Shown here piece after piece: positions 8,711-18,160 of a stretch of DNA of 64,000 bases. The stretch is taken from positions 45,041 through 109,040 of the forward strand of contig DVLL01000012.1 of assembly GCA_018715525.1 (NCBI GenBank). Direction: 5' to 3'. Positions within the stretch are counted from its first letter, which is position 1. Each line of letters begins with the position of its first letter. The translations under genes and the position numbers were made by a program. Under the pieces are notes generated by a model. The model saw nothing but the letters and a program-made list of their open reading frames with translations. It was not told where the DNA came from and did not search any database. Origin of the DNA: Candidatus Faeciplasma pullistercoris. Its GTDB lineage: Bacteria; Bacillota; Clostridia; Oscillospirales; Ruminococcaceae.

Positions 8711-9325
8711 TCAATTTATTTCTGAGAACGCCCTGAGTATCTTAAGACCGACCTCTCCGCTCTTTTCGGGGTGGAACTGGCAGCCGTAGACGTTTTCATT
8801 CCATACGGCCGCAGTTACCCTCTTGCCGTACTCTGTATATGCGGCCACGCTTTCGTCGCAATCCGCGCCGTAGTAGGAGTGAACGAAGTACACATAGTCC
8901 CCGTCGGCGCTGTACTTGAAGATAGGGCATTCGGGGCGGACTATCTCCAGCCTGTTCCAGCCTATCTGCGGGATTTTAAGGTTAGGAGGTATCGCACCCT
9001 CAAGCGGCTTTACCGAGCCCTTGATAAGCCCGAGACCCTCGTGGCAGCCGAATTCATAGCTTCTTTCAAACAGCAGCTGCATTCCGAGGCATATGCCCAT
9101 AAGCGGCTTGCCCTTTTTTACCTCGTCAAGGACGACATCGGCTAACCCGGAGGTGCGAAGCTTGTTCGCGGCGTCCTCAAACGCTCCTACTCCGGGGAGG
9201 ATGATCCTATCCGAGCGCCCTATCTCGGCTTTGTCAGAGGTGACCGCAGCTTTTGCGCCGATCCTTTCAAGGCTCGCCCGCAGCGAAAACAGGTTTCCGA
9301 CGCCGTAGTCAATAATCGCTATCAT
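8711..9325 (-). CDS. hisH: Imidazole glycerol phosphate synthase glutaminase subunit
   Basis: A class I glutamine amidotransferase that delivers ammonia to HisF. The nucleophile elbow GICLGMQLLFE supplies the Cys, and CQFHPEKSGEVGL supplies the His and Glu of the triad. The N terminus MIAIIDYGVGNLFSL is typical. 204 residues. It starts just two bases past the hisB stop, so the two are translationally close. Confidence 0.97.
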   Translation of the reverse strand: MIAIIDYGVGNLFSLRASLERIGAKAAVTSDKAEIGRSDRIILPGVGAFEDAANKLRTSGLADVVLDEVKKGKPLMGICLGMQLLFERSYEFGCHEGLGLIKGSVKPLEGAIPPNLKIPQIGWNRLEIVRPECPIFKYSADGDYVYFVHSYYGADCDESVAAYTEYGKRVTAAVWNENVYGCQFHPEKSGEVGLKILRAFSEIN

Positions 9326-9327
9326 CC

Positions 9328-9921
9328 CTAAAGCACCCCCTTGGTCGAGGGTATCTCGCCGGCCGCGTCAGGATCTATTTTGACCGCCGTGCGCATGCTC
9401 TTGGCGAGGCTCTTGAATGTTCCCTCTATGATGTGGTGGCTGTTTTTTCCGTCGAGCTGTCTGATGTGCAAAGACATGCCGACATTTCTTGTTAGCGCAG
9501 CCATGAACTCCTCGCACAGCTCGGTGTCAAAATCGCCTACCTTCTGGGCGGGGATATCGAGAGAGCAGCATAGCTGAGCTCTGCCCGATATGTCTACGGC
9601 GGTCATTATGAGCGCCTCGTCCATCGGAAGTATCATGTAGCCGTAGCGGGTGATGCCTCTCATATCCCCGAGCGCCTGCTTTATTCCGAGCCCGAGGCAT
9701 ATGCCTATATCCTCGACGGTGTGGTGATAATCCACATGCGTGTCGCCCAAGCAGGCTATGTCAAGGTCGAACCTTGCGTGTTTGGCGAATAGGGTAAGCA
9801 TGTGGTCAAGGAAACCGCAGCCGGTAGATATGTTGTTTTTTCCTGTGCCGTCGAGGTTTATTTTAAGAGTTATGTCCGTCTCGGCGGTTTTTCTTTTTAT
9901 CTCCGCAGTTCTCAAAGCCAT
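9328..9921 (-). CDS. hisB: Imidazoleglycerol-phosphate dehydratase
   Basis: Dehydrates imidazole glycerol phosphate, the sixth step; a manganese enzyme. Signature sequences are GCGFLDHMLTLFAKHA and DTHVDYHHTVEDIGI in the first half and the repeated NSHHIIEGTFKSLA in the second, which supply the metal-binding His residues. At 197 residues it is the single-function form without a phosphatase domain, consistent with a separate histidinol phosphatase at the operon end. Confidence 0.97.
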   Translation of the reverse strand: MALRTAEIKRKTAETDITLKINLDGTGKNNISTGCGFLDHMLTLFAKHARFDLDIACLGDTHVDYHHTVEDIGICLGLGIKQALGDMRGITRYGYMILPMDEALIMTAVDISGRAQLCCSLDIPAQKVGDFDTELCEEFMAALTRNVGMSLHIRQLDGKNSHHIIEGTFKSLAKSMRTAVKIDPDAAGEIPSTKGVL

Positions 9922-9939
9922 TCCTCCTCTTACGTTATA

Positions 9940-11004
9940 TTACTCGGAAAGGATATCCTTAAGCGCTTCGGTGAGAGCCTGCATCTCCTCTGGCGAGCCT
10001 ACGGTGATACGGAGGTACTCGGAAATTCTGTCCTGCTCAAACCTGCGCACGAGTATGCCCTTTTCTCTCAGCTTCTCAAAAATAAGCTTTCCGGGGAGCT
10101 TGTCTGACTTGGCGAAGATAAAGTTCGCCTTTGAATCGGTAAGCTCAAAGCCGAGCTTTTTAAGCTCCTGCGATGTTTTTTCCCTGGTTTCAATGATTTT
10201 GCGGCAGTTATCGCGGTAGTACTCAATATCGTCTATCGCGGCCTCTCCTGCGGCAAGGGTTATGCGGTTCACCGAATATGGGTTGGTCGAGTATTTTATT
10301 TTCTCAAGATCCTGTATTATTTCCTTTGAAGCGAACGCAAAGCCAAGCCTCGCTCCCGCCATCGACATTGATTTTGAGTATGTCCTGCATACTATCAGGT
10401 TCTCAAGCTCTCCTATAAGCTTAATGCAGCTCTCGGCGCCAAAGTCCACATACGCCTCATCGGCTATGACTATGCAGTCAGGGCTGCCAAGACATATTTT
10501 TTTTATGTCCTCAGGGCTCAGAGCAAGACCTGTTGGGGCGTTGGGGTTGGTTATTACTATCAAGCCCTCTGCAAGACCCATGTAGTTCTGCGGGTCTATC
10601 GTAAAGTCCTCCCTGAGCGGGAATATTTTTGCCTTTGTGCCGTGAAGCTTTGAGAACACCTTGTAGAACCCGTAGGTTATATCCGGGTAGTACGCCGGCT
10701 TTTCATCAGATGCGAAAGCCGTGAATGCGATATTGAGCATATCGTCAGAGCTGTTCGAGATAAATACGTTCTCGGGAGCAAGACCGTAAAGACCGGCTAT
10801 TTTTCCCTTGAGCTGCGAGCAGGTCGGGTCGGGGTAGAGCCTCAAAAGCTCGGCCTGAGAGGAATTGACCGCCCTCAATACTCCCTCAGAGGGAGGGTAG
10901 GGGGATTCGTTTGTGTTGAGCTTTATATATTTTCTGTCCTTGGGCTGCTCGCCGGGAGTGTACGCCTCAAGGTCGGAATATTTTGAAACTAAGAATCTGC
11001 TCAT
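9940..11004 (-). CDS. hisC: Histidinol-phosphate aminotransferase
   Basis: PLP enzyme that transfers the amino group from glutamate to imidazole acetol phosphate, the seventh step. Fold type I aminotransferase features: KLNTNESPYPPS near the N terminus, ITNPNAPTG, IADEAYVDFG, and the PLP lysine in TYSKSMSMAGARLGF. Length (354) is usual. It lies between hisD and hisB with gaps of 18-32 bases. Confidence 0.96.
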   Translation of the reverse strand: MSRFLVSKYSDLEAYTPGEQPKDRKYIKLNTNESPYPPSEGVLRAVNSSQAELLRLYPDPTCSQLKGKIAGLYGLAPENVFISNSSDDMLNIAFTAFASDEKPAYYPDITYGFYKVFSKLHGTKAKIFPLREDFTIDPQNYMGLAEGLIVITNPNAPTGLALSPEDIKKICLGSPDCIVIADEAYVDFGAESCIKLIGELENLIVCRTYSKSMSMAGARLGFAFASKEIIQDLEKIKYSTNPYSVNRITLAAGEAAIDDIEYYRDNCRKIIETREKTSQELKKLGFELTDSKANFIFAKSDKLPGKLIFEKLREKGILVRRFEQDRISEYLRITVGSPEEMQALTEALKDILSE

Positions 11005-11036
11005 TTTGGATTTGTCCTTTGCGGCTTAATTTTTTA

Positions 11037-12314
11037 TCAGTCTTCCGGGAATCTTATCAGAGCGCTTCTTGCGTGGGCGTCAAGCCCCTCCTTGTGCGCA
11101 AAGAGGGCGATGTCCTTGTATACGCCCCTGAACGCCTCCTCTGAGTAGTAGGTGTACTGCGTTTTCTTGACGAAGTCGTCAACCGAAAGAGGGGAGGAGA
11201 AGCGGGCAGTTCCGCTGGTGGGAAGAGTGTGGTTAGCTCCGCTCAGGTAGTCTCCGAGAGCTTCCGGGCAATATCTGCCCATGAACACCGAGCCGGCGTT
11301 TTCCACCATGCCGAGGTACTCAAACGGATTATCCATTACAAGCTCGAGATGCTCAGGCGCGATTCTGTTTGAGATTTTAACGGCTTCCGAAATACTGTCA
11401 ACAACTATAATCTTACCATTGTTGTCAATAGACGCCCTTGCTATTTCCTCTCGGGGAAGAGTTTTGAGCTGCCTTTCTATCTCGGAAGATACCTTGTCGG
11501 CAAGCTCGGCGGAGTCTGTGATAAGAACCGCGCTCGCGAGGCGGTCGTGCTCAGCCTGCGAAAGGAGGTCGGCGGCGACGTTGGCGGGATTGCTTTTTTT
11601 GTCCGCGATGACCAGTATCTCGCTGGGACCCGCTATCATGTCGATGGAGACTTTGCCGTAAACCTGCTTTTTTGCCTCCGCCACATAGGCGTTTCCGGGG
11701 CCCACTATCTTGTCCACCTTTGGAATGCTCTCGGTGCCGTAGGCGAGCGCCGCTATGGCCTGAGCGCCTCCGACTTTAAAAATCCTGTCTATGCCGGCTA
11801 TTTTAGCCGCGGCAAGTATCGCCGGGTTTATCTTTCCGTCAGCCGACGGAGGGGTGACCATCACAAGATTCTTGCAGCCCGCGAGCTTTGCGGGAATTGA
11901 ATCCATAAGCACGGTGGATGGGTAGGCGGCCGTTCCGCCGGGTACATACAGTCCGACGTTCTCAATGGGTATGATTTTTTGTCCGCAGACTATTCCGTTC
12001 TTTTCGGAGATGATAAAGGAGTTGCGTATCTGCTTGGAGTGAAATTCGCGGATATTCTGAGCCGCTCGCTCAAGTACTCTTATAAACTCCGGCTCTACCG
12101 AGCTTACAGCCTCGTCAATTTCATCCTCGGAGACCAAAAGCTCTGTCAGATCCGCCTTGTCAAACTTTTTGGAGTATTCACGCAGGGCTGCGTCACCCTT
12201 TTCGCGCACCGTGCCGATTATCTCTGAAACGGTAGCCTCGACCTTTGATATGCTCTCGCATCTTGAGAAAATCTCATCGCCCGAGACCTTGCCGTACTCG
12301 TATATCTTAATCAC
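11037..12314 (-). CDS. hisD: Histidinol dehydrogenase
   Basis: Oxidises histidinol to histidine in two NAD-dependent steps, the last reactions of the pathway; zinc-dependent. Motifs: [28 protein letters not shown], the family signature starting [28 protein letters not shown] and [14 protein letters not shown]. 425 residues, full length. It is placed after hisG with an 18-base gap. Confidence 0.97.
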   Translation of the reverse strand: MIKIYEYGKVSGDEIFSRCESISKVEATVSEIIGTVREKGDAALREYSKKFDKADLTELLVSEDEIDEAVSSVEPEFIRVLERAAQNIREFHSKQIRNSFIISEKNGIVCGQKIIPIENVGLYVPGGTAAYPSTVLMDSIPAKLAGCKNLVMVTPPSADGKINPAILAAAKIAGIDRIFKVGGAQAIAALAYGTESIPKVDKIVGPGNAYVAEAKKQVYGKVSIDMIAGPSEILVIADKKSNPANVAADLLSQAEHDRLASAVLITDSAELADKVSSEIERQLKTLPREEIARASIDNNGKIIVVDSISEAVKISNRIAPEHLELVMDNPFEYLGMVENAGSVFMGRYCPEALGDYLSGANHTLPTSGTARFSSPLSVDDFVKKTQYTYYSEEAFRGVYKDIALFAHKEGLDAHARSALIRFPED

Positions 12315-12332
12315 TGAATGACCCTTCCTTTT

Positions 12333-12968
12333 TTATTGTATTCTTTTCTCGATCTCGCGGATGATGCTGTTTATTTCCTCACGCTTGAACTTTGTGCCCG
12401 CCTTGTTGGCGATAAGCCGGGCGGAGATGTTCACTATCGTCTCTATGACCTCAAGGTCGTTTTCCCGAAGCGTCGTGCCCGTCTCGACTATGTCAACGAT
12501 CACATCGGACAGCCCAAGTATCGGCGCAAGCTCTATCGAGCCGTTGAGCTTGATTATGTCTATGCTGCGCGATTTAGACTGGTAAAACTCGCTTGCTATG
12601 CGGGGAAACTTTGTCGCTACCCTCAGGGTCTTGTCGGTGCTGTCGCGGAAGTCCTTTTTAGACGCTACGCACATACGGCATTTGCCCATCTTAAGGTCCA
12701 ATAGCTCGTATACATCCGGACGGTACTCAAGCAGTATGTCCTTGCCGGCTATACCTATGTCGGCGGCTCCTCTTTCCACATATATAGCGACGTCAGACGG
12801 CTTGACCCAGAAAAATCTCACGCCGTTTTCCTGATTTTCAAATATCAGCTTCCTTGTGCCCGCTTCGTTGATGCTTGGGCAGCCGAAGCCGGCGTCCTCA
12901 AAGATTTTATATGCCTTTTCTCCGAGCCTGCCCTTTGGCAGGGCTATGTTGACCATTTTATCGGACAT
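12333..12968 (-). CDS. hisG: ATP phosphoribosyltransferase, short-form catalytic subunit
   Basis: Joins ATP and PRPP in the first and normally feedback-controlled step. The protein begins near IALPKGRLGEKAY, shows GIAGKDILLE, and has the PRPP-binding stretch DVIVDIVETGTTLRENDL. It ends near residue 211 without the C-terminal ACT-like regulatory domain, so it is the short form that needs HisZ, encoded just upstream. I take the ATG at 12968 because GGGGAGGG lies eight bases before it; an ATG four codons later is also possible. It overlaps the end of hisZ by 11 bases. Confidence 0.95.
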   Translation of the reverse strand: MSDKMVNIALPKGRLGEKAYKIFEDAGFGCPSINEAGTRKLIFENQENGVRFFWVKPSDVAIYVERGAADIGIAGKDILLEYRPDVYELLDLKMGKCRMCVASKKDFRDSTDKTLRVATKFPRIASEFYQSKSRSIDIIKLNGSIELAPILGLSDVIVDIVETGTTLRENDLEVIETIVNISARLIANKAGTKFKREEINSIIREIEKRIQ

Positions 12969-14061
12969 CGCTGTAACCCTCCCCGCCAAAGTGTACGACA
13001 TGGCGGTACTTTGCCCTCTCGGACGGCTTTCTTATCATGGCAACTCTAAGTCCCTGCCTGCACAGCCTTTCGGAGAGTCTTACAAGCGCTCCAGGGTCGT
13101 CGCCGTCGTGATAGATGACCGCGATGTCGGCGTCAAATTCGTCCGGCTTGTCAAGCACACGCTCAAGAAGGTCAATATTTATGCCGAAGCCTATCGCTCC
13201 GCCCTTTTTGCCCATTCTTCGCATCAAAAGGTCGTATCTGCCGCCGGTCAGTATCTTCTCGGGTATGCCGTTTATGAAGCCCTGAAATACTATGCCGTTG
13301 TAGTAGGTTATGTCCTGTACCACCGAGAAATCGATCCTCAGGTTTTTATAGAACTCCTCGTTTTTGAGCACATCGAGTATGCTTTTAAGCTCGCCTATGC
13401 TCTCGAGTATGCCGGCGCTCAGGCTGCGGCTGCCGGCGAGCCCTTCAAGCGCCGCGACAGCCTTGTCCGGGTCGGGATCAAGGTTCAAAAGAGAGATAAG
13501 GCAATCTGCCTTATCGCCGAGCAGCTCCCTGATTTCATGGGTGTTTTTTGCTCCCACGCAGCGTATAAGCTCTTTTTTGACGAAGTCGGATACATTAAGA
13601 CTGTCAATGACTCCGGAGATTATTCCCATGTGGGAAATGTCGAGCACGCACTCCCTCTCAAAGCTCCCGAGGCTCATGGCGGCCATGCTTATCACCTCGC
13701 AGGTGTTGTAAGTGTCGATATCTCCTATGCACTCAAGCCCTGACTGCATCAGCTCCTTTATTTCATGAGAGCCTAACGCCGACCTGTATACGTTTTCGTT
13801 GTAGTAAAGCTTTTCGGTGACGCCGTCTGAGTCTCTGAAATTTCTTATTATCGATATTGTGACATCCGGCTTCAGAGCCATAAGTCTGCCGTCGGTGTCG
13901 GTGAAGGTGATTATATTCTCGCCGGCGAGAAAATCCTTGTTTTCGGCGTAGATATCATACTCCTCAAACTTGCTCATCTTAAAGTGAAGATAGCCCTTGC
14001 TTTCATATAGGCTTCTCAGCCTGAAAACCGCAGTTTCGCTGCCCTTAAGTGGGTTTATCAC
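12958..14061 (-). CDS. hisZ: ATP phosphoribosyltransferase regulatory subunit
   Basis: A histidyl-tRNA-synthetase-like protein with no charging activity that binds short-form HisG and gives it activity and histidine feedback. Class II synthetase-like motifs are visible: FEEYDIY, TDTDGRLMALKPDVTISI (motif 2 region) and YYNGIVFQGFING with LTGGRYDLLM. 367 residues. The start is a GTG with GGAG nine bases upstream. It precedes and overlaps hisG. Confidence 0.94.
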   Translation of the reverse strand: MINPLKGSETAVFRLRSLYESKGYLHFKMSKFEEYDIYAENKDFLAGENIITFTDTDGRLMALKPDVTISIIRNFRDSDGVTEKLYYNENVYRSALGSHEIKELMQSGLECIGDIDTYNTCEVISMAAMSLGSFERECVLDISHMGIISGVIDSLNVSDFVKKELIRCVGAKNTHEIRELLGDKADCLISLLNLDPDPDKAVAALEGLAGSRSLSAGILESIGELKSILDVLKNEEFYKNLRIDFSVVQDITYYNGIVFQGFINGIPEKILTGGRYDLLMRRMGKKGGAIGFGINIDLLERVLDKPDEFDADIAVIYHDGDDPGALVRLSERLCRQGLRVAMIRKPSERAKYRHVVHFGGEGYSDVR

Positions 14062-14086
14062 TTACATGCGCTCCTTTCCGCTTATT

Positions 14087-14383
14087 CTACTCTTTGTCCG
14101 AGTCGCAGGTATTGGAAATGACCGCTCTGTAGCCTCCCGCGCCGTAGTTGAGGCTGCGGTTGACACGGCTTATCGTAGTGGTGCTGGCGCCTGTCTTTTC
14201 CGCAATGTCAGAGTAGACAAGACCTTCAGACAAAAGCCTCGCCACCTCAAATCTCTGTGAAAACTCCTTTATCTCCTTGACTGTGCACAGGTCGCTGAAA
14301 AAGTTTTTGCAGTCCTCCTGCGTCTTAAGTGAGAGTATTGCGTCGAAGAGGACGCCGGTGTTTTCGTCAAATAAATTATCCAT
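14087..14383 (-). CDS. TrpR-like YerC-family regulator, probable his-operon repressor
   Basis: A 98-residue all-helical protein of the YerC/YecD branch of the TrpR repressor family. The middle carries SQRFEVARLLSEGLVYSDIA and the DNA-reading helix-turn-helix TGASTTTISRVNRSL. Proteins of this family head histidine operons in several Gram-positive groups and have been proposed, under the name HisR, as histidine-responsive repressors; I recall this as family knowledge and have not checked it. Being the first gene after the promoter, it would control itself and the pathway. Confidence 0.85.
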   Translation of the reverse strand: MDNLFDENTGVLFDAILSLKTQEDCKNFFSDLCTVKEIKEFSQRFEVARLLSEGLVYSDIAEKTGASTTTISRVNRSLNYGAGGYRAVISNTCDSDKE

Positions 14384-14420
14384 TCTTAGCTATAGCCCTC
14401 CGCAAATTTAATATAGCAAT

Positions 14421-14449
14421 ATGGTATCACTGCGCTGTATAAAAGTCAA
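14421..14449 (-). promoter_or_regulatory. Promoter of the histidine operon
   Basis: On the minus strand TTGACT (14444-14449), a 17-base spacer and TACCAT (14421-14426). The leader is only about 30 bases, so there is no room for a histidine T-box or leader peptide. The spacer holds an imperfect symmetric element, TATCACTGCGCTGTATA, a possible repressor site. Confidence 0.7.
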
Positions 14450-14575
14450 GCAAAAAACTATACAAATTATCCCGTCAGGCAGGACTTGCATTTGTGTTAT
14501 CGCTGCACTTTGGCGCAGCAAGCAATTAAACAAGCAGGCGGCTTAAATTTGCGAGGAAATCTGCGTTATGCCATA

Positions 14576-14604
14576 TTGAACTAAGCGGAAAACTCTGATA
14601 CAAT
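14576..14604 (+). promoter_or_regulatory. MATE gene promoter
   Basis: TTGAAC (14576-14581), a 17-base spacer and TACAAT (14599-14604), about 45 bases before the gene. Confidence 0.7.
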
Positions 14605-14648
14605 GGAGCGGCATGATTATATAACATTGAAAGTACAGGAGAGAAAAT

Positions 14649-16049
14649 ATGCTTTCTGAATTCAGAAAAAAGTATCTCGGCGATAAAGCCTTTTATAAGA
14701 TGCTCATCGGCGTGGTTCTGCCGATAATAGCGCAGAATGCGGTCACAAATTTTGTAAGCATGCTCGATAATCTTATGGTCGGAAGAATAGGAACCGACGA
14801 GATGAACGGAGTGTCTGTAGCGAACCAGCTTATGTTCGTTTTCAACCTTGTGGTGTTCGGAGCGGTAGCGGGCGCGGGAATATTTGTCGCGCAGTATTAC
14901 GGCCAGCGCGACCACGAGGGAGTCAAGTACGCCTTTCGCTTCAAGATACTCACATGTCTTGGAATAGGCGTTCTTGGGATACTGCTCTTCTGGTTTTTCA
15001 GAGAGCCGCTCGTATCTCTTTACATATCCGATATGTCCGCAGAGGGCTGCGACCCCGTAGAAACGCTCCGGTTCGGCTCGGAGTACCTTGTGGTGATGCT
15101 TTTCGGCATGATACCCTTCGCGCTTTCTCAGGCGTATTCAGGAACGCTCCGTGAGACCGGCGAAACGGTTGTTCCTATGATAGCGGGCATAGCCGCCGTA
15201 GCGGTGAATCTTACATTCAACTATTTTTTGATATTCGGTAAGCTTGGTTTCCCGAAGCTCGGCGTGACAGGAGCCGCCATCGCGACGGTGATATCAAGAT
15301 ATGTCGAGCTGTTCATAGTGGTTGCGTGGACGCATGTCAAAAAGGAGAGAAACCTCTTTGCGGTCGGTCTGTACAGGAGCATGTACATACCGGGCAGGAT
15401 TGTAAGAAATGTCACAATAAAAGGTTTGCCGCTTCTGGCGAACGAGGCACTTTGGAGTCTTGCCATGGCGGCGATAGTTCAGGGCTATTCGACGAGAGGT
15501 CTTGAGGTAGTCGGCGCTCAGAATATCAGCACTGTAGTGTCAAACCTTTTCAATGTTGTGTTCCAGTCGATGGGAGTCGCTCTATCGATAATAGTCGGTC
15601 AGGCTCTTGGTTCAGGGGACACAAAGAAGGCTATCGAGCTTGACCGCAAGCTCATAACCGTTTCCGTGTTGAGCGGAGTAGCGACCGGCGTTCTACTTGC
15701 GGCTATAGCCCCGTTCTTCCCGTATCTATACAACACCGAGCCTCAGATAAGGTCGCTTGCGACAAGCTTTATCTTCTGCGTCGCTGCGGGAATACCGTTG
15801 CAGGCGTTTTTGAACGCCAGCTACTTCACTCTTCGCTCGGGTGGAAAGACCTTTGTGACCTTCCTGTTTGACAGCGTGATGATTTGGGTTGTGAACTACA
15901 CTCTGGTGTTTACCCTTACGCGGTTCGCACCGGGAGTTTCGGTAGTGATGATAATGTTTATTGAGCAGATGTCGAATATCGTCAAGTGCACCGTAGGCTT
16001 TATACTTGTAAGAGGCAAAAAGTGGGTAAATAATCTTACCGCAAAATGA
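14649..16049 (+). CDS. MATE-family multidrug/metabolite exporter
   Basis: A 466-residue integral membrane protein with about twelve hydrophobic segments in two similar halves, as in MATE (MatE/NorM-like) cation-coupled exporters. Typical pieces are PIIAQNAVTNFVSMLDNLMV in helix 1, NGVSVANQLMFVFN, and VVGAQNISTVVSNLFNVVFQ in the second half. It could expel drugs or fermentation metabolites; the substrate cannot be read from sequence. GGAGAG lies seven bases before the ATG. It has its own promoter and no close operon partner. Confidence 0.92.
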   Translation: MLSEFRKKYLGDKAFYKMLIGVVLPIIAQNAVTNFVSMLDNLMVGRIGTDEMNGVSVANQLMFVFNLVVFGAVAGAGIFVAQYYGQRDHEGVKYAFRFKILTCLGIGVLGILLFWFFREPLVSLYISDMSAEGCDPVETLRFGSEYLVVMLFGMIPFALSQAYSGTLRETGETVVPMIAGIAAVAVNLTFNYFLIFGKLGFPKLGVTGAAIATVISRYVELFIVVAWTHVKKERNLFAVGLYRSMYIPGRIVRNVTIKGLPLLANEALWSLAMAAIVQGYSTRGLEVVGAQNISTVVSNLFNVVFQSMGVALSIIVGQALGSGDTKKAIELDRKLITVSVLSGVATGVLLAAIAPFFPYLYNTEPQIRSLATSFIFCVAAGIPLQAFLNASYFTLRSGGKTFVTFLFDSVMIWVVNYTLVFTLTRFAPGVSVVMIMFIEQMSNIVKCTVGFILVRGKKWVNNLTAK

Positions 16050-16059
16050 TATAAGGGCG

Positions 16060-16088
16060 TTGTATTCTGCTTTAAGCTGTGGTATAAT
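16060..16088 (+). promoter_or_regulatory. Promoter of the membrane TPR gene
   Basis: TTGTAT (16060-16065), a 17-base spacer and TATAAT (16083-16088), about 70 bases before the next start codon. Confidence 0.65.
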
Positions 16089-16156
16089 CAATTTGATAGC
16101 GCGTGATAAAATGAGATTGAATCGTATCACTGTGAGAAAGGAAGGCGGACTGGAAA

Positions 16157-17101
16157 ATGATAAAGGCGAGACTGGAGGCAAAAAATCTAAGGATATGCCT
16201 CACATGTATAACGATATTCATTTGGGGTGTAATTATTTGCGCTCCGTTTTTGGGACTCCTCAGCGAGTCGCTTCTTTATACCATCTTTCCGTTTTTGAAC
16301 TTCGGACTGACGATAAGCGGGACGGTATTCGGCTATGAGATACCTGCCGCCCTGTCTGAAAACTTCAGCTTTGCCTTGAGCCTTGCCTGCGTTATGGCGG
16401 CTCTCGGTCTCGCGATCCACCTCATATATGTGATAGTCCTTAATTTCCTTAGAGGTCAGCGCCGCAAGGCAAAAAGGATACTTCGCAAAAGCGGGTATTC
16501 AAGAGAATATTTTGAGCTGCTCGAGAAAAAGAGGGAGCACCTTGCCGGCTCGTCGCTTGAGCCCACAAACGACCTCTGCATAGCAAAGGAATACTGTGAC
16601 GGCAGGATGTATGACCGCGCTCTTGAGGTACTGAGAGATGTCAACATAGATGATTTTGACCTCGGGGACGCAATAAGATACTATTCTCTTTACGCGTATA
16701 TTTTCGCTCTTACAGGCGATCTTAAGAATGTAGAGTTTGCGCTTGAGCTTGCCGAGCCCTTTATAGAAAAGAACAAAGGAAGTATGGAGGCGGATCTTGT
16801 CAGGGGAATATACAGCTACGCCAAGCTTGACTTTGACAAAGCGAAGGATATACTTAGAGCTCTTCTCAAGACCGGCAGCGTGGAAATAAAGGTTTGGGCT
16901 GGGATGTATCTCGGTCTGATATACCTGAGGACCTTTGAAAAGGAGAAGGCAAGAAAGGTCGCCGTCTTGATAAGCGGCTACAAAAAGACCCCGAGACAGA
17001 GCGAGGATATGCTCAAGCTTCTTAAAAAGATCGAGGCTGCATATGCCGCCGAGGCTCAGGAGGCTGCGGACAAAACGAGGGCGGAATTTGTTCCCGCGTA
17101 A
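16157..17101 (+). CDS. Membrane protein with cytoplasmic TPR-like repeats, function unknown
   Basis: I do not recognise a named family. The first about 105 residues carry hydrophobic segments (starting LRICLTCITIFIWGVIICA, then a second around FSFALSLACVMAALGLAIHL). A basic stretch, RGQRRKAKRILRKSG, marks the cytoplasmic side. The remaining 200 residues are helical with alternating small and large residues, as in tetratricopeptide repeats: DRALEVLRDVN, NVEFALELAEPFI, DFDKAKDILRAL. It is probably a membrane-anchored scaffold. AAGGAAGG precedes the start, and a strong terminator follows. Confidence 0.7.
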   Translation: MIKARLEAKNLRICLTCITIFIWGVIICAPFLGLLSESLLYTIFPFLNFGLTISGTVFGYEIPAALSENFSFALSLACVMAALGLAIHLIYVIVLNFLRGQRRKAKRILRKSGYSREYFELLEKKREHLAGSSLEPTNDLCIAKEYCDGRMYDRALEVLRDVNIDDFDLGDAIRYYSLYAYIFALTGDLKNVEFALELAEPFIEKNKGSMEADLVRGIYSYAKLDFDKAKDILRALLKTGSVEIKVWAGMYLGLIYLRTFEKEKARKVAVLISGYKKTPRQSEDMLKLLKKIEAAYAAEAQEAADKTRAEFVPA

Positions 17102-17143
17102 CTTTCGGCGCGCCGTTCAAAAAAAGAAGATAGCATGGAGTTT

Positions 17144-17180
17144 CCCGCTTCCGCGCAGTACGGAGGCGGGTTTTTATTTT
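17144..17180 (+). terminator. Terminator after the TPR gene
   Basis: CCCGCTTCCG and CGGAGGCGGG form a stem with a seven-base loop, followed by TTTTTATTTT. Confidence 0.9.
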
Positions 17181-17282
17181 GCACGGTACGCGCATTGCTT
17201 TAAGCTATGGCATCTTTGAATAAATACGAGGCCTGTGAGCGGGCAATAATATGTTGACAGCTACAATCTTTGTGAAAACAGC

Positions 17283-17311
17283 TTGCTTTTGGCGGCGTCA
17301 GGCTGTATTAT
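17283..17311 (+). promoter_or_regulatory. coaX promoter
   Basis: TTGCTT (17283-17288), a 17-base spacer and TATTAT (17306-17311), about 40 bases before the start. A perfect TTGACA at 17254-17259 lacks a matching -10 box. Confidence 0.6.
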
Positions 17312-17351
17312 ATAGATATAAACCAGTATTCGGAAAAGGGTGAAAAAGCAT

Positions 17352-18125
17352 ATGGTATTTACGGTTGACGCGGGCAACACCAATATAGTTCTCGGCGCTT
17401 TTGACGACGCCGGAAAGCTTTTGTTTACATCAAGGTTGGCTACCGAAGCCGCAAAGACTGACGACCAGTACGCCGTGACATTTTATGATTTGATAAAACT
17501 TAACGGTATGGACAGGAGCAGCTTTGACGGCGCGATTATATCAACTGTCGTACCGGTGCTTATAACTACCCTGAGAAACGCCATCAAAAAGCTCTTGAAC
17601 GTGACGCCCCTTGTTGTCGGACCGGGTATAAAGACCGGTCTTGATATAAGGCTTGACAATCCGGCGATTTTGGGAGCGGATCTTGTGTGCGGAGCGGTGG
17701 GTGCTCTGCTCAAGTACTGTGCGCCGCTGATAGTTTTCGATTTCGGGACAGCGACGACGATTTCGGGAATCGACAGAAGCGGAGCGTTTCTGGGAGGCTC
17801 TATAATTCCCGGAATAAAAGTCTCGCTTAAGGCTCTTTCCTCGTCGGCGGCTCAGCTGCAGGATATCAACACAGACACCGGTTCGATCACCGTCATAGGT
17901 ACAAACACCATTGATTCGATGCGCTCAGGAATGCTTCTGGGAAGCGCATCTATGATGGACGGGATGATAATGAGGTACCGTGAGGTGCTCGGTCAGGACG
18001 CGACGGTAGTTGCGACAGGCGGACTTGCGAGCCTGGTTGTGCCGTACTGTAAGACGGAGGGCATAATCCTTGACGACGGTCTTTTGCTGGACGGGCTTTA
18101 CGCTATCTACAAAAAGAACCAGTAG
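17352..18125 (+). CDS. coaX: Type III pantothenate kinase
   Basis: Phosphorylates pantothenate in the first step of coenzyme A synthesis; the type III enzyme belongs to the ASKHA fold. The phosphate-1 motif is FTVDAGNTNIVLGAF; GADLVCGAVGAL and IVFDFGTATTISGI supply the catalytic Asp and phosphate-2 loop. I choose the ATG at 17352, with AAGGGTG nine bases upstream, over a GTG four codons earlier. Length is then 257 residues, standard. An ECF transporter S component follows, which suggests coupled uptake and use of a vitamin. Confidence 0.95.
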   Translation: MVFTVDAGNTNIVLGAFDDAGKLLFTSRLATEAAKTDDQYAVTFYDLIKLNGMDRSSFDGAIISTVVPVLITTLRNAIKKLLNVTPLVVGPGIKTGLDIRLDNPAILGADLVCGAVGALLKYCAPLIVFDFGTATTISGIDRSGAFLGGSIIPGIKVSLKALSSSAAQLQDINTDTGSITVIGTNTIDSMRSGMLLGSASMMDGMIMRYREVLGQDATVVATGGLASLVVPYCKTEGIILDDGLLLDGLYAIYKKNQ

Positions 18126-18160
18126 CTTTCCGAAGAAGGTTTAAATTTAACTGCGCCGTA

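Noticed and set aside
12856..13743. A 295-codon open frame opposite hisZ
   Set aside because: Shadow of a well-supported his gene, no motif.
14384..14420. Histidine T-box or attenuator peptide
   Set aside because: The leader is about 30 bases, with no run of His codons or T-box sequence.
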